This document shows, one piece after another, positions 51,736-61,161 of a stretch of DNA of 64,000 bases. Location of the stretch: the NCBI GenBank assembly GCA_021775755.1, contig JAJFHE010000043.1, positions 62,001-126,000 of the forward strand, given 5' to 3'. The notes under the pieces are model-generated. The model ran no database searches. It had not been told where the DNA came from and saw nothing but the letters and a program-made list of their open reading frames with translations. Position 1 is the first letter of the stretch, and each line of letters starts with the position of its first letter. A program made the translations under genes and the position numbers. Source of the stretch: Hyphomicrobiales bacterium. Its GTDB lineage: Bacteria > Pseudomonadota > Alphaproteobacteria > Rhizobiales > JAJFHB01.

Positions 51736-52196
51736 TAGCCGGCGCTTTTCATGTAGACGTCCATGTAAGTTCGGCGGACCTCATCAATATCGGAGTCGGG
51801 ATACACTGAATAGAGCGGCGAGTTAACTGGCAGAGCGCGATCCACCGCGATTCTGACGACCTGCAGAATGATGTAATCCGGGCCGGCGCGGTCCAGAAAG
51901 CGGTTTGCCACGAGATCGAATTCATCTCCCTCCTCAAGCAGGGTGGCTGTTCCTTTGAAGCGGAAGCCGCGGCGGGTGAATATGTCGACGATGTTGACTT
52001 CGAGCGAAGGATTGGCGCGAAGATTGGCAATGGTTTGCGGTGAGGCGACATTGCAGAACCCGAGCGTGTTGCCATCGATCTTTGCAAGAGACGCCTTGGG
52101 CGAGAGATTGGGCGTACCGTCCGCATTGACGGTGGCGACGTAGCACAATGCCGTGCTCGCGATCATGTCTTCCATTTCAGCGGTGATGAGCGCCAT
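51735..52196 (-). CDS. Pyridoxamine-phosphate-oxidase-fold FMN protein
   Basis: The split-barrel flavin-binding fold is seen in ALCYVATVNADGTPNLSPKA, TLGFCNVASPQTIANLRANP and SLEVNIVDIFTRRGFRFKGT. At 153 residues it is the single-domain general stress or F420/FMN-dependent type, not true PdxH. The stop TAG abuts the inverted-repeat element. No operon partner on this strand is close enough for coupling. Confidence 0.87.
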   Translation of the reverse strand: MALITAEMEDMIASTALCYVATVNADGTPNLSPKASLAKIDGNTLGFCNVASPQTIANLRANPSLEVNIVDIFTRRGFRFKGTATLLEEGDEFDLVANRFLDRAGPDYIILQVVRIAVDRALPVNSPLYSVYPDSDIDEVRRTYMDVYMKSAG

Positions 52197-52279
52197 GTTT
52201 CAAGCTCCCTTGCGGTGCCGCGCGAGCGGGACGCGGCTGGCGGGAAACCTTATCGCGGAACGGCGGCTCTGTCAGGGCG

Positions 52280-53803
52280 TCAGCGCGCTATTTCTGAGAT
52301 GAAGAAAATACAAGACGCAAGGATTGCCGTTGCCGGTACGGTGATGAGCCAGGCGGCTATAATGGTCAAGAAATGCGACCGGCGCACCAGCTTGCGGCGC
52401 CGCAGGGTTTCTTGATCGGGTTTGGCCGGTGCCTCGGGGTCGGCATTAATAGTGTGCTTCTTGATGTACTCACGCCGCCGCCGGGAGCGCCCGGTGTACC
52501 ATTCGCGGAAGAAGCCGACACCGAACACCGCGCCGACGGCGATATGGGTTGAGCTTACCGGCAATCCAAGCGCGGATGCGACGATCACGGTGATCGCCGC
52601 GGACAGCGCCACGCAAAAGGCGCGGATCGGGTTCATCTTCGTGATCTGCTGCCCGACCATGCGAATGAGCTTCGGCCCGTAGAGGAACAGGCCAAGACTT
52701 ATGCCGAAGGCGCCGATCAGCATGACCCACAGCGGGATGTCGACTTTCGCCGCAATGGTGCCTGATTGAATGGAATGGAAGATCGCCGCGAGCGGACCGA
52801 CGGCATTGGCGACATCGTTGGCGCCATGGGCGAAGGAGAGCAGGGCGGCGGAACAGATGAGCGGCAGGTGGAACAGCGAGCGCAGCGACTCGTTGCGGTT
52901 CTCCATGCCTTCGGACTGTTTGCGGATAATCGGTTTGAGGATGGCGAAAGCCAGCGCGAACATGGCCAGACCGAGCAGGATGACGGTGTAGTAGTCCGGC
53001 CGCCAGACACGCTTCAGGCCTTTCATGACGAGGTAGCAGGAAAATGCCGCGGCCATGATCGCAATGAGCCCCGGCACCCACCGCCGCGCCGCGGCAATCT
53101 TGTCTTCCTGATAGATGATGTTGATCTTCACGAAGGCGAGGAACATTGCCGCGACGATGCCGCCGAGAAGCGGCGAGATGACCCAGCTTGCGGCGATCTT
53201 GCTCATGGTGAGCCAGTTCACCGCGTTAAAGCCGACAGACGCTATGCCCGCGCCCATGACACCGCCGACCACGGAATGGGTAGTCGACACCGGTGCACCG
53301 ATATACGTCGCCAGATTGATCCACAGTGCCGCGGCCAGCAGCGCCGACATCATGGCCCAGACAAAGGTCTGGCTGTCGGCGACGAGCGAAGGATCGATGA
53401 TGCCCTTCGATATTGTGGAGACGACATCGCCGCCGGCAATCAGAGCGCCGGCGGTTTCGAATACGGCGGCGATGATCAGGGCGCCAAGAAGTGTCAGGGC
53501 TTTGGAGCCGACCGCCGGGCCAACATTGTTGGCAACGTCGTTGGCGCCGATGTTAAGGGCCATATAGCCGCCGAGAGTGGCAGCCACGACGATAAATATG
53601 GCGTTTGGCTGGTCGCCGACATAAACGCTTGCGAACACACCGGCGAGTGCCAGGAAGAGAATAGCCAGTCCGGGTGCAAAGAGCTGGCGCGCAATATCGT
53701 GCGTCGCCTCCTCGACACGGACGATCTTGGTCAGATCCTTGTCGAGGGACTCTTTTTTCAACTGGTGCGGGGACGCGCCTTCTGGAGTGTCAGATTGTGT
53801 CAA
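52280..53803 (-). CDS. PiT-family inorganic phosphate transporter
   Basis: Both duplicated PiT signatures are present: GANDVANNVGPAVGSKAL near residue 84 and GANDVANAVGPLAAI near 335. About ten membrane spans and a basic cytoplasmic C-terminal loop (TGRSRRRREYIKKHTINADP) fit the family. It is 507 residues long. The start is TTG at 53803, six bases after GGAGG. It is flanked by unrelated genes and has no PhoU-like partner beside it. Symport with H+ or Na+ is expected. Confidence 0.93.
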   Translation of the reverse strand: MTQSDTPEGASPHQLKKESLDKDLTKIVRVEEATHDIARQLFAPGLAILFLALAGVFASVYVGDQPNAIFIVVAATLGGYMALNIGANDVANNVGPAVGSKALTLLGALIIAAVFETAGALIAGGDVVSTISKGIIDPSLVADSQTFVWAMMSALLAAALWINLATYIGAPVSTTHSVVGGVMGAGIASVGFNAVNWLTMSKIAASWVISPLLGGIVAAMFLAFVKINIIYQEDKIAAARRWVPGLIAIMAAAFSCYLVMKGLKRVWRPDYYTVILLGLAMFALAFAILKPIIRKQSEGMENRNESLRSLFHLPLICSAALLSFAHGANDVANAVGPLAAIFHSIQSGTIAAKVDIPLWVMLIGAFGISLGLFLYGPKLIRMVGQQITKMNPIRAFCVALSAAITVIVASALGLPVSSTHIAVGAVFGVGFFREWYTGRSRRRREYIKKHTINADPEAPAKPDQETLRRRKLVRRSHFLTIIAAWLITVPATAILASCIFFISEIAR

Positions 53804-53937
53804 TCAGGGCCTCCGCACCGGCCGCATTATCAGACGATACCGATATCCCGCCGAGCGCCCGAGCACAAACTGAATCGCCCAGATTTCCGCAGCTTCTTGT
53901 CAGTGTCGTGACAGTATCTTGACGGTCGTCAAGTTAT

Positions 53938-55545
53938 TCACAGGCGTCCGTCATAAGCGCGGCGGCCGATGCGGGCGGCGATTACCGTGAAAGTGTCACG
54001 CTGCAACGCGGCGGAAAGCGCGCCGCGAAGTTCGGTGCGGTTGTCGCACCAGATGCCATGGCCGCCGAGTGCCCGGGCAACGACCGGAAAGTCCGTCGCG
54101 CCGAAATCGACGGCGGCATTGGGCAGCTGCATGCCCCGCTGTTTCACTTCGATGAGGGCGAGGCTTTCGTCGACGAACACAACGATGGGGATGGCAATCT
54201 TAAGGTCGCGCGCGGTGGCGAGCTCGCCGAGGAACATCTCCAGGCCGGCATCGCCGACAAACGCCACGACAGGGCGCTCGGGCTCGGCGAGTTTGCGGCC
54301 CATGGCAAGCGGTACCGCGCAACCCATGGTGCACAGTGCCGACGACTGCAAGAGTCCGCGCGGCTCGTAACATTCCCAGGCCTGGCTCAGCAAGATCCGG
54401 TGCGCGCCGGAATCCGCCGTAATGATGGTGTCGCGCGGCAGCGCCTTGCGGCACTCGTTCGCAAGCCCCGCCGGGCCCCAGGGCTCGCTCGGATCGCAGG
54501 CGCTTTTCAGAGCACTTCTCACTTCGGCGGGCTCGCCATCGGTCCACGTCGCATGCGGCTCGACTGGGTCGCGCAACATGGCGAGGCCGGACGCGATATC
54601 GCACACAAAGCTCAGACCGGCATTGTGCATGAAATGCGTGTTGGCAACCGATGTCAGTTCAATGACGCGGGCATCCGGCAGCCACGGGTCCTGCCAGCCG
54701 ACGCGCATCTCGATAGGATCGTATCCGGCAAGCACGATGAGATCGCTCTTTTTGATGAGCGGCAGGAGATGCGTGTCGGCGCGCGGCGACAGCCCGGCAC
54801 CGCCAAGCGCCAGGGGATCGTCTTCGGGCAGCAGGCCTTTTGCCTTGTAAGTGGTGATGAGCGGAACGCGATGGGTGCGGCAGAAATCGGCAACCGCCGA
54901 GCCGGCATCGCCGTTCACCGCATCGACACCGGCAATGACGAGGGGGCGCTCTGCGAACCTGAGCCACTTGCGGGCGGTGTCGAGGTCGGGACCCGGCGCC
55001 GGTGCTACCGGCGAGGGCCGTGACCTCGGCGGGCGTTCGCCGCCGGCCGGCTGGTTTTGCATGTCGACCGGTACATCGATGAGGACGGGTCCCGGCTGGG
55101 GGTCGGTGGCGATGGCCACCGCCTTGTCGGCGATTGCCGGGGCGGTGCCGAGCTCGACCCGGAACGCCGCCTTGGTCACCGGTTCGACAAGCGCTACGTG
55201 GTTGAAGACCTGATGTGTGTAGGTGTGGCTGTGCGGCGCCGACACACAGCCCGTCAGCACGACCATGGGCACGCGGTCCTGATGGGCGTTCGCGATGACG
55301 TTTACGGCGTTGGCAAGGCCCGGCCCGATGGTGGCGACCAGAATGGCCGGTGCGCCGTCCTTGTGGTGCACGCCTTCGCCCATGAAACCGGCGCAGTTTT
55401 CGTGTTTGGTCAGCACCATGCGTATGCCGGCGCGCTCAAGCGCCTCGATGAGCACGAGCACCTCGCCGCCTGGAATGCCAAAGGCATAGCGGCAGCCCGC
55501 GGCATAAAGCCTGCGGGCGATGACATCGGCAGTACTCAGGGTCAT
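53938..55545 (-). CDS. Thiamine-diphosphate-dependent enzyme with altered cofactor motif
   Basis: The N-terminal PYR domain has KHENCAGFMGEGVHHKDGAP with the activating glutamate. The central domain has RPLVIAGVDAVNGDAG. The C-terminal PP domain reads FVGDAGLEMFLGELATARDL then VVFVDESLALIEVKQ, where the usual GDG...NN metal-binding motif becomes GDA...DE. At 535 residues it is otherwise complete and resembles acetolactate-synthase-like or sulphopyruvate-decarboxylase-like enzymes. Its ATG overlaps the preceding acyl-CoA dehydrogenase stop in ATGA. Metal binding may persist through Asp, but activity is uncertain. Confidence 0.83.
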   Translation of the reverse strand: MTLSTADVIARRLYAAGCRYAFGIPGGEVLVLIEALERAGIRMVLTKHENCAGFMGEGVHHKDGAPAILVATIGPGLANAVNVIANAHQDRVPMVVLTGCVSAPHSHTYTHQVFNHVALVEPVTKAAFRVELGTAPAIADKAVAIATDPQPGPVLIDVPVDMQNQPAGGERPPRSRPSPVAPAPGPDLDTARKWLRFAERPLVIAGVDAVNGDAGSAVADFCRTHRVPLITTYKAKGLLPEDDPLALGGAGLSPRADTHLLPLIKKSDLIVLAGYDPIEMRVGWQDPWLPDARVIELTSVANTHFMHNAGLSFVCDIASGLAMLRDPVEPHATWTDGEPAEVRSALKSACDPSEPWGPAGLANECRKALPRDTIITADSGAHRILLSQAWECYEPRGLLQSSALCTMGCAVPLAMGRKLAEPERPVVAFVGDAGLEMFLGELATARDLKIAIPIVVFVDESLALIEVKQRGMQLPNAAVDFGATDFPVVARALGGHGIWCDNRTELRGALSAALQRDTFTVIAARIGRRAYDGRL

Positions 55546-56753
55546 GTACGCTCTTTCTCCGCGAGCTTCAAATAGCCGTCGCGGGTCTGCGGAGTTTTCA
55601 TATCGAGTATCCGCCCTGCGATGAGATTGCGTAGCATTTGCGCGGTGCCGCCGCCAATGGTGAACATGCGCGCGTCGCGCGCCATGCGTTCAAGCGGCAG
55701 GTTGCGCGAATAGCCCATGGCGCCGTGAATCTGCAGCGCATCGTTGGTGACCTTGATGGCGGTTTCAGACGCGATCACCTTGGCCTGCGCCGCGAGCAGC
55801 GGGTCGGGGAAGCCGGTGCCGGAGGTTTCCGCGCTTGCCGCGGCGCGCCAGATCATCAAGCGGGCGGCGTCAAGGGCGATCGCCATGTCGGCCATCATCC
55901 ACTGCAGGCCCTGGAATTCGGCGATCGGGCGGCCGAACTGTTCGCGGCTTTTGGTATAGTCGAGGGCCACGTCATAGGCGCCCGCGGCAATGCCGAGCGC
56001 CACGGTGCCGGCGCCGACGCGCTGCGCATTATAGGCGTTCATGAGGCCGGCAAAGCCGCGTTGCGTGCCTTCGGGCGGCGCGATCATGCGGTCGGCACCA
56101 AGCTTCAGGTTGTTGAAATGCATCTTCGTTTCCGGGATGCCGCGCAAGCCCATGGCGGGTTCGCGTTTGCCGACGACAAGACCCTCGTCTTCATCTCTGA
56201 ACGCAATGAAGCCGGCAATGCCCCGGTCTTCGCCGTCTTCGATCAGACGGGCGAATATCAGGTGAAGTTTCGAGACGCCGCCGCCGGTGATCCAGTGCTT
56301 GGTGCCGTTGACGATATAGCCGTTGCCGTCTTTGACCGCTGTCGTCGTCATATCGGTGGCGGCGCTGCCCGCGTCGGGCTCGGTGATGCAGATCGCCGGT
56401 TTGTCGCCGGAGAGCACGTGGCGCGCCGCGATCTCTTTCTGCTCGTCCGTGCCATAGAGCATGATGGCGCCAATGGCGCCCATGTTGCCCTCAACGACGA
56501 TACGCGCGGTGATGCCGCACTGCTTTGCCATCTCTTCAATGACCAGAACGCAGTCGAGATAGGAGCGCCCGGCGCCACCGTGAGTTTCAGGCACGGTCAT
56601 GCCCATGAAACCCTCGCCCGCAAGCTTTTCAATCGTGTCCCAGGGGTACTCTTCCGTCCGGTCGATTTCGGCGGCGCGGCCGGCGACGTGGTCTTGCGCA
56701 AACGCGCGGGCGCGAGCCTGCAGGTCGACCTGGCTTTGGGTCATTTCGAACAT
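55542..56753 (-). CDS. Acyl-CoA dehydrogenase
   Basis: The N-terminal helical domain has FMGMTVPETHGGAGRSYLDC. The FAD motif is CITEPDAGSAATDMTTTAVK and the C-terminal domain shows QIHGAMGYSRNLPLERMARD then FTIGGGTAQMLRNLIAGRIL. The catalytic glutamate of the MCAD type (YEGT) is replaced by GGGT, so the base must lie elsewhere, as in isovaleryl-CoA-type members. It is 403 residues long. AAGGAG lies ahead of the ATG. It is co-transcribed between the TTC38-like gene and the TPP enzyme gene. Confidence 0.92.
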   Translation of the reverse strand: MFEMTQSQVDLQARARAFAQDHVAGRAAEIDRTEEYPWDTIEKLAGEGFMGMTVPETHGGAGRSYLDCVLVIEEMAKQCGITARIVVEGNMGAIGAIMLYGTDEQKEIAARHVLSGDKPAICITEPDAGSAATDMTTTAVKDGNGYIVNGTKHWITGGGVSKLHLIFARLIEDGEDRGIAGFIAFRDEDEGLVVGKREPAMGLRGIPETKMHFNNLKLGADRMIAPPEGTQRGFAGLMNAYNAQRVGAGTVALGIAAGAYDVALDYTKSREQFGRPIAEFQGLQWMMADMAIALDAARLMIWRAAASAETSGTGFPDPLLAAQAKVIASETAIKVTNDALQIHGAMGYSRNLPLERMARDARMFTIGGGTAQMLRNLIAGRILDMKTPQTRDGYLKLAEKERT

Positions 56754-56780
56754 GTGTCTGGTCTGCTCCTTGGGGTCAGG

Positions 56781-58166
56781 TCAGGCGGCGCGCAGGGAGA
56801 TGGCGCGGGCTTCGGCTTTTTCCGCGCGCGCAAGATCGCCCAGACCTTTATGCGCCCGCGCGACATATTTCCAGTTTTGCGGGCTCGAAGGTTTGAGCGC
56901 GCAGCGCTCGTTGGCGAGCGCCAGGGAAAGCTCGAACCGGCGCGCCCTGAGGGCCGCTTCGAGCAGCGTCCAGCCAATGATGTCGCGTTGCGCGAAGGAG
57001 CCGCCGAGCCGGTGCGTGCGGTAGCGTACCGGCAACAACCGGTCGACGCAGGCGCCGTAACCGCCTTCGGCGAAGTCGCGCAGCGCGCAACAGAACGGGA
57101 TGCCGATCTCGCGGCTCATGGCGACATTCGCGTCCGACGCATGGTTGATGTAGCGCTCGTTGGCGTTCAGCAGCTCTTCCGCCGCATCGCGCCGGTTATC
57201 GGAGACGAAGGCCATCATGGCGTGCACGTCGTTGAAGGCATAAAGCGTGTCCTGGGCGGCGGGCTGCCACTTGTCGGCAAGATTCGACCAGCGGTCGCCG
57301 ACGTCAACATCGAGGAGTTTGAGACGCCACAGAAGCGCGGCGGCGTCGAGCTCTTCGTACTTGTCGAAGGAGGGATCGCTCGAACACAGCTGATTGTCGT
57401 AAATATCGAGCACCTGGCCGATCTGGTCGACATCCAGATGGAACAGCGACAAATGCCACCAAAGGTGGTTGCGGAAATTGGAATTGGCCCACTGGTCGCG
57501 GCGCGAATTCATGAACCAGACGCCGCCCGACTGGCGCCCCTGCATTTCCAGCACATGGGCGACCGCGTGGATCGCATAAGGATGGTTCGGGCGCATGGCG
57601 AGGGCGCGCCGGCCAAGTTCTTCGGCGTGCGAGAAGTCGCGGCCCTCTTCGAGGCCGAAGGAGTAAAATCCGAGCACGAATTCATAGCCTGGCACCGCCT
57701 CGTCCCACAGGGCGTAAACGCGCGCCACGCTGTCACGCTGACCGGCGACATCGCCGAGCAGCAGGTCGGTCAGGTGAATGAGCGACAGGGCCAGCAGGTC
57801 GAAGGGGTGATAGGTGAGCACCGCCTCCCACTTCTGCACCGCGCCGAAAAAGTCGCCCTCGATCCAGCAGCGCAGGGCCTCGATATGGCCGCGCTCGCGG
57901 TCGTTGGCGTGGTCGCAGTGGGCTTCGGCCGCTTCGACCGCCGCCACCATCTGGCCGTAGATGCGCGTTTCCATGGACTGGGTGAGCATGGCCGCCTTGA
58001 AGCAATGGCCCATAACGAAGCCCGGATCGCGCTCAAGCGCCGTCTCGATGGTCGCGATGCAGTCGCCGTCGAAAGCCAGAAACTCTTCCGTGGCTTTCTC
58101 GAGAATGTCGAGGAGCGCCGGATCGTCGGCGGATGTGGGTACGCCTCTAATGTCGTTGAGCGCCAT
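56781..58166 (-). CDS. TTC38-like tetratricopeptide-repeat protein
   Basis: The 461-residue protein is all-helical with TPR-like pairs: YHPFDLLALSLIHLTDLLLG, RALAMRPNHPYAIHAVAHVL and WHLSLFHLDVDQIGQVLDIY. The histidine-rich AVAHVLEMQGRQSGGVWF segment and the NFRNHLWWHLSL motif are typical of the tetratricopeptide repeat protein 38 family, which is widespread but functionally uncharacterised. The start is ATG at 58166 with GAAGGAAAG seven bases upstream. It leads the operon with the acyl-CoA dehydrogenase and TPP-enzyme genes. Confidence 0.82.
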   Translation of the reverse strand: MALNDIRGVPTSADDPALLDILEKATEEFLAFDGDCIATIETALERDPGFVMGHCFKAAMLTQSMETRIYGQMVAAVEAAEAHCDHANDRERGHIEALRCWIEGDFFGAVQKWEAVLTYHPFDLLALSLIHLTDLLLGDVAGQRDSVARVYALWDEAVPGYEFVLGFYSFGLEEGRDFSHAEELGRRALAMRPNHPYAIHAVAHVLEMQGRQSGGVWFMNSRRDQWANSNFRNHLWWHLSLFHLDVDQIGQVLDIYDNQLCSSDPSFDKYEELDAAALLWRLKLLDVDVGDRWSNLADKWQPAAQDTLYAFNDVHAMMAFVSDNRRDAAEELLNANERYINHASDANVAMSREIGIPFCCALRDFAEGGYGACVDRLLPVRYRTHRLGGSFAQRDIIGWTLLEAALRARRFELSLALANERCALKPSSPQNWKYVARAHKGLGDLARAEKAEARAISLRAA

Positions 58167-58356
58167 CGCGGTCTTTCCTTCAAAAGCGCCTTGCGCGGGT
58201 GTGCTGCGGCGCGGCCAACCGAAGGAGCGCCGCGCGCATCGGTACACACAGCGTTGCACCGCGAGCCCGGCGCGCCATCCTTCCGGGGCTGAGTGTACCC
58301 GCTCAGTGCGCCGAGGGAAGGGGGCTGTAAGGAATGCTAACCGGAAATGTCAGGTC

Positions 58357-59883
58357 TCACCGCGCCACCGGCTTCCTGAACAGCAGAACACACGGGATCA
58401 GGACGATGAGCAGGCCGGCGATGACGAGGAAGCAGTTGTTGTAGGCGATCATGGCGGCCTGGCGCGACAGCTCGTTGTCGAGGGCGGAAAGGCCCGCCAG
58501 TTCGCCGGTGTCCCAGATGTCGCCGGAGAGCCTGTAGCGCAGTGCGTTGGCAAAGGGCGAGATGTGTTCCGTCAGTACCGCGTGGTTGACCTGCGACAGG
58601 CGCGCGAAAAGGCCGATCATCGTTGCCGTTCCAATGGCGTTGCCGACATCGAAGCTCAGGTAAAACAGCGCAAAGCCCTGGTTCTGGACGCGCTTGTCGA
58701 GCCGCGCCAGGGTCAGTCCGTTCATCGGCGCCCATACCGGCCCGGTGGCAAGCCCCTGCAGGAGATTGGCAAGCATCACATCGGAGCGCTGTACATCGAC
58801 GGTCCAGGTGGAGACCTGATAGGAGGACAGCGCCGTCATCAACAGGCCGATGACGAGCACCGGACGTAAGTCGACCCGGTCGCGCAGATAGGTCATGACG
58901 ATGAGGCCGGTGATCGAGCCGATGCCTCGCGGCGCCAGCAAAGTGCCGGTCTCGATCGGGCTGTAGCCCGCGACCTGCTGCAGCATCAAGGGCATCAGCA
59001 GGATCGGCAGGAACAGCACCGAGCCGACAGTGAAGACGAAGAACAGGCCGACCGCGAAGTTCGGGCTGGCAAACATGCGCCGGTCGAGAAACGGTTCCTT
59101 GGCGGTGAATGTGTGGGCGAGGCAGATATAGAACATCACCGCGATAACAGTCGCCTCGATGATGATCTCGCTCGATTCGAACCAGTCGAGTCGCTCGCCG
59201 CGCGCCAGCATGAGCTGCAGCACCGAAACCGCGACGAGCAGTGTCAGGAAGCCAACCCAGTCGAGGCGCTTGGGCTCTTTTTCGCTTTTCGGGATGAGCA
59301 GCCAGGCGCCGATCATGACGCCGAGCGCCACCGGGATATTGACGTAGAAGATCCAGGGCCAGGTGAAATGTTCGACAAGATAGCCCGATGCCACGGGCGC
59401 CACCACGTTTGCGGTGACGAAGCCCATGGCCCACAGCGACGTCGCCTGGCTGTAGCGGCCCGGCGGAAAGGCGTTGACGGCGATGGTCTGGCCGAGCGGC
59501 AGCATGGCCGCGCCGCAGAAGCCCTGCACGAAGCGCCAGAAGATTTCGCCCTCCAACGTCGTTGCCGTTCCGCAACCGATGAGCGTCAGGGCGTAGCCGG
59601 CAATGCAGCACAGATAGACCTGCTTGCGGCCAAAGCGCGTTGCGAGCCAGCCGACACTCGCCGTCATCATGGCCGAGCCGATGATGAAGGAAATCATCAC
59701 CCAGGCGATCTGGTCGGTGGTTGCGGAGAAGGTGCCCTGCATGTGGGGCAGGGCGACAGTGACCGAATACCAGGTGAAGGAATAGGTGCCGGTGCCGACC
59801 GTCGACACCAGAACGGTCATGACGGCGCGCCAGGTTATGCGGTCGGCGTCAGGCGTTACAGGGGGGGCCGCTGTCTCACTCAC
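58357..59883 (-). CDS. DHA2-family (EmrB-type) multidrug efflux transporter
   Basis: About 14 membrane spans and the MFS loop WLATRFGRKQVYL after span 2 place it with EmrB/QacA. Other landmarks are TVALPHMQGTF in span 1 and APVASGYLVEHFTWPWIFYV, the motif C-like region. The start is GTG at 59883, which overlaps the HlyD gene end by eight bases and has GAGGG five bases upstream; the ATG at 59925 has no ribosome site. It pairs with the adjacent membrane-fusion protein to form a pump across the Gram-negative envelope. Confidence 0.9.
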   Translation of the reverse strand: MSETAAPPVTPDADRITWRAVMTVLVSTVGTGTYSFTWYSVTVALPHMQGTFSATTDQIAWVMISFIIGSAMMTASVGWLATRFGRKQVYLCCIAGYALTLIGCGTATTLEGEIFWRFVQGFCGAAMLPLGQTIAVNAFPPGRYSQATSLWAMGFVTANVVAPVASGYLVEHFTWPWIFYVNIPVALGVMIGAWLLIPKSEKEPKRLDWVGFLTLLVAVSVLQLMLARGERLDWFESSEIIIEATVIAVMFYICLAHTFTAKEPFLDRRMFASPNFAVGLFFVFTVGSVLFLPILLMPLMLQQVAGYSPIETGTLLAPRGIGSITGLIVMTYLRDRVDLRPVLVIGLLMTALSSYQVSTWTVDVQRSDVMLANLLQGLATGPVWAPMNGLTLARLDKRVQNQGFALFYLSFDVGNAIGTATMIGLFARLSQVNHAVLTEHISPFANALRYRLSGDIWDTGELAGLSALDNELSRQAAMIAYNNCFLVIAGLLIVLIPCVLLFRKPVAR

Positions 59884-60949
59884 CCGGGCCCTCGGCAAAG
59901 ACGTCGCGGAAAAGGGCGGCGGCATCGCGTTCGTGCTCGGTGTCGATGCTGACGGTCGCGGTCATGCCCGCGCGCAGGAGATCGATGTCGAGGCCTTCGT
60001 CGAAGGTCAACCGAACCGGAATGCGCTGCACCACCTTGACCCAGTTGCCGGTGGCGTTCTGGGGCGGCAGGATGGCGAATTCCGCGCCGGTGGCGGGCGA
60101 AATGCTTTCGATCGTGGCGCGCCAGACGCGGTCGGGGAAACTGTCGATGGTGATCAGCGCGGACTGCCCGACGCGCACATGGGTCAGCTGAATTTCCTTG
60201 TAGTTGGCCTCGATCCAGGTTTCGCCGCTGACCACGAGGGCAAACAGCGCATCGCCTGCTTCCACGTGTTCACCAGGCTCCAGCGTGACGCGGCTCAGGA
60301 CGCCGGGCTTTGTCGCAAGCACGGTGGCATACTCTAGATTGAGTTCCGCGCGGGCAAGCTCCGCCTTTGCCTTCAGATAAAGCGGGTGGTCTTCGATGGG
60401 TGCCTCAGGATCGCCGCCGAGTTCCGCGATCACCATGGAGTTCGCCTGCTCGGCAACGCTCAGGCCGCGCCTCGACAGCGCCAGTTCGTGTTCGGTTTCG
60501 TCGAAACGGGCGCGGGTGCCGACACCCTCATCGAGCAGGTTCTGCTGGCGTTCATGGGCGAGTTCGAAATAGCGGATACGCTCCTGCGCGGCGGCGATCT
60601 CCATCTGCTTTTGATCGTACTGGGCGCCAAGCGATGCGACCCGGGTGCTGGCCGCGGCCAGTTCGGCGCGCGCCGCCTCAACGGCAATTCCAAACGGCCT
60701 GGGATCGAGCGCGAACAAGGGCTCGCCGGCTTCGACGACCTGATTATCGCGCACAAAGACCTGCGCCACCTGTCCATCGACATTGGTGCTAACCGTTACA
60801 ACGTCGGCCTTGACGTAGGCGTTCTCAGTTGTCACGTGCCTGCCGCCGGTGGCGTACAGATAAAATACTGCACTGACAATCAGCAGCGGCGGTACCCCAA
60901 AGAGGATCGACCGTGACATGAGACGCCGTTGCTTGAACCACGCAACCAT
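59876..60949 (-). CDS. HlyD/EmrA-type membrane-fusion protein
   Basis: One N-terminal membrane span (ILFGVPPLLIVSAVFYLYAT) is followed by a lipoyl-like half motif (VDGQVAQVFVRDNQVVEAGE), a long coiled-coil hairpin (about 85-165) and the second lipoyl half (PGVLSRVTLEPGEHVEAGDA). This is the EmrA layout. It is 357 residues long. It precedes the DHA2 transporter gene with overlapping ends, which defines an EmrAB-type efflux operon. An outer-membrane channel gene is not in view. Confidence 0.9.
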   Translation of the reverse strand: MVAWFKQRRLMSRSILFGVPPLLIVSAVFYLYATGGRHVTTENAYVKADVVTVSTNVDGQVAQVFVRDNQVVEAGEPLFALDPRPFGIAVEAARAELAAASTRVASLGAQYDQKQMEIAAAQERIRYFELAHERQQNLLDEGVGTRARFDETEHELALSRRGLSVAEQANSMVIAELGGDPEAPIEDHPLYLKAKAELARAELNLEYATVLATKPGVLSRVTLEPGEHVEAGDALFALVVSGETWIEANYKEIQLTHVRVGQSALITIDSFPDRVWRATIESISPATGAEFAILPPQNATGNWVKVVQRIPVRLTFDEGLDIDLLRAGMTATVSIDTEHERDAAALFRDVFAEGPGE

Positions 60950-61161
60950 GGGCGAAACAGCCTCGCTTTCGGGAGAGACACTAAATCGGAATTGGAATGC
61001 GACAAAGCATTTCCGTCACAGGTTTCCGTGAATTCGGCTAACGGAAGCCCACCTGCCCGCCGTGGTGCCTTCGGGTACCCGCGCACCGATTACGGTGGAT
61101 TTTCACTTCGGCTCCGTGGCAAATTCCCATGCCTGAGCGGGCAGACAGCGGGGGAAGCAGC

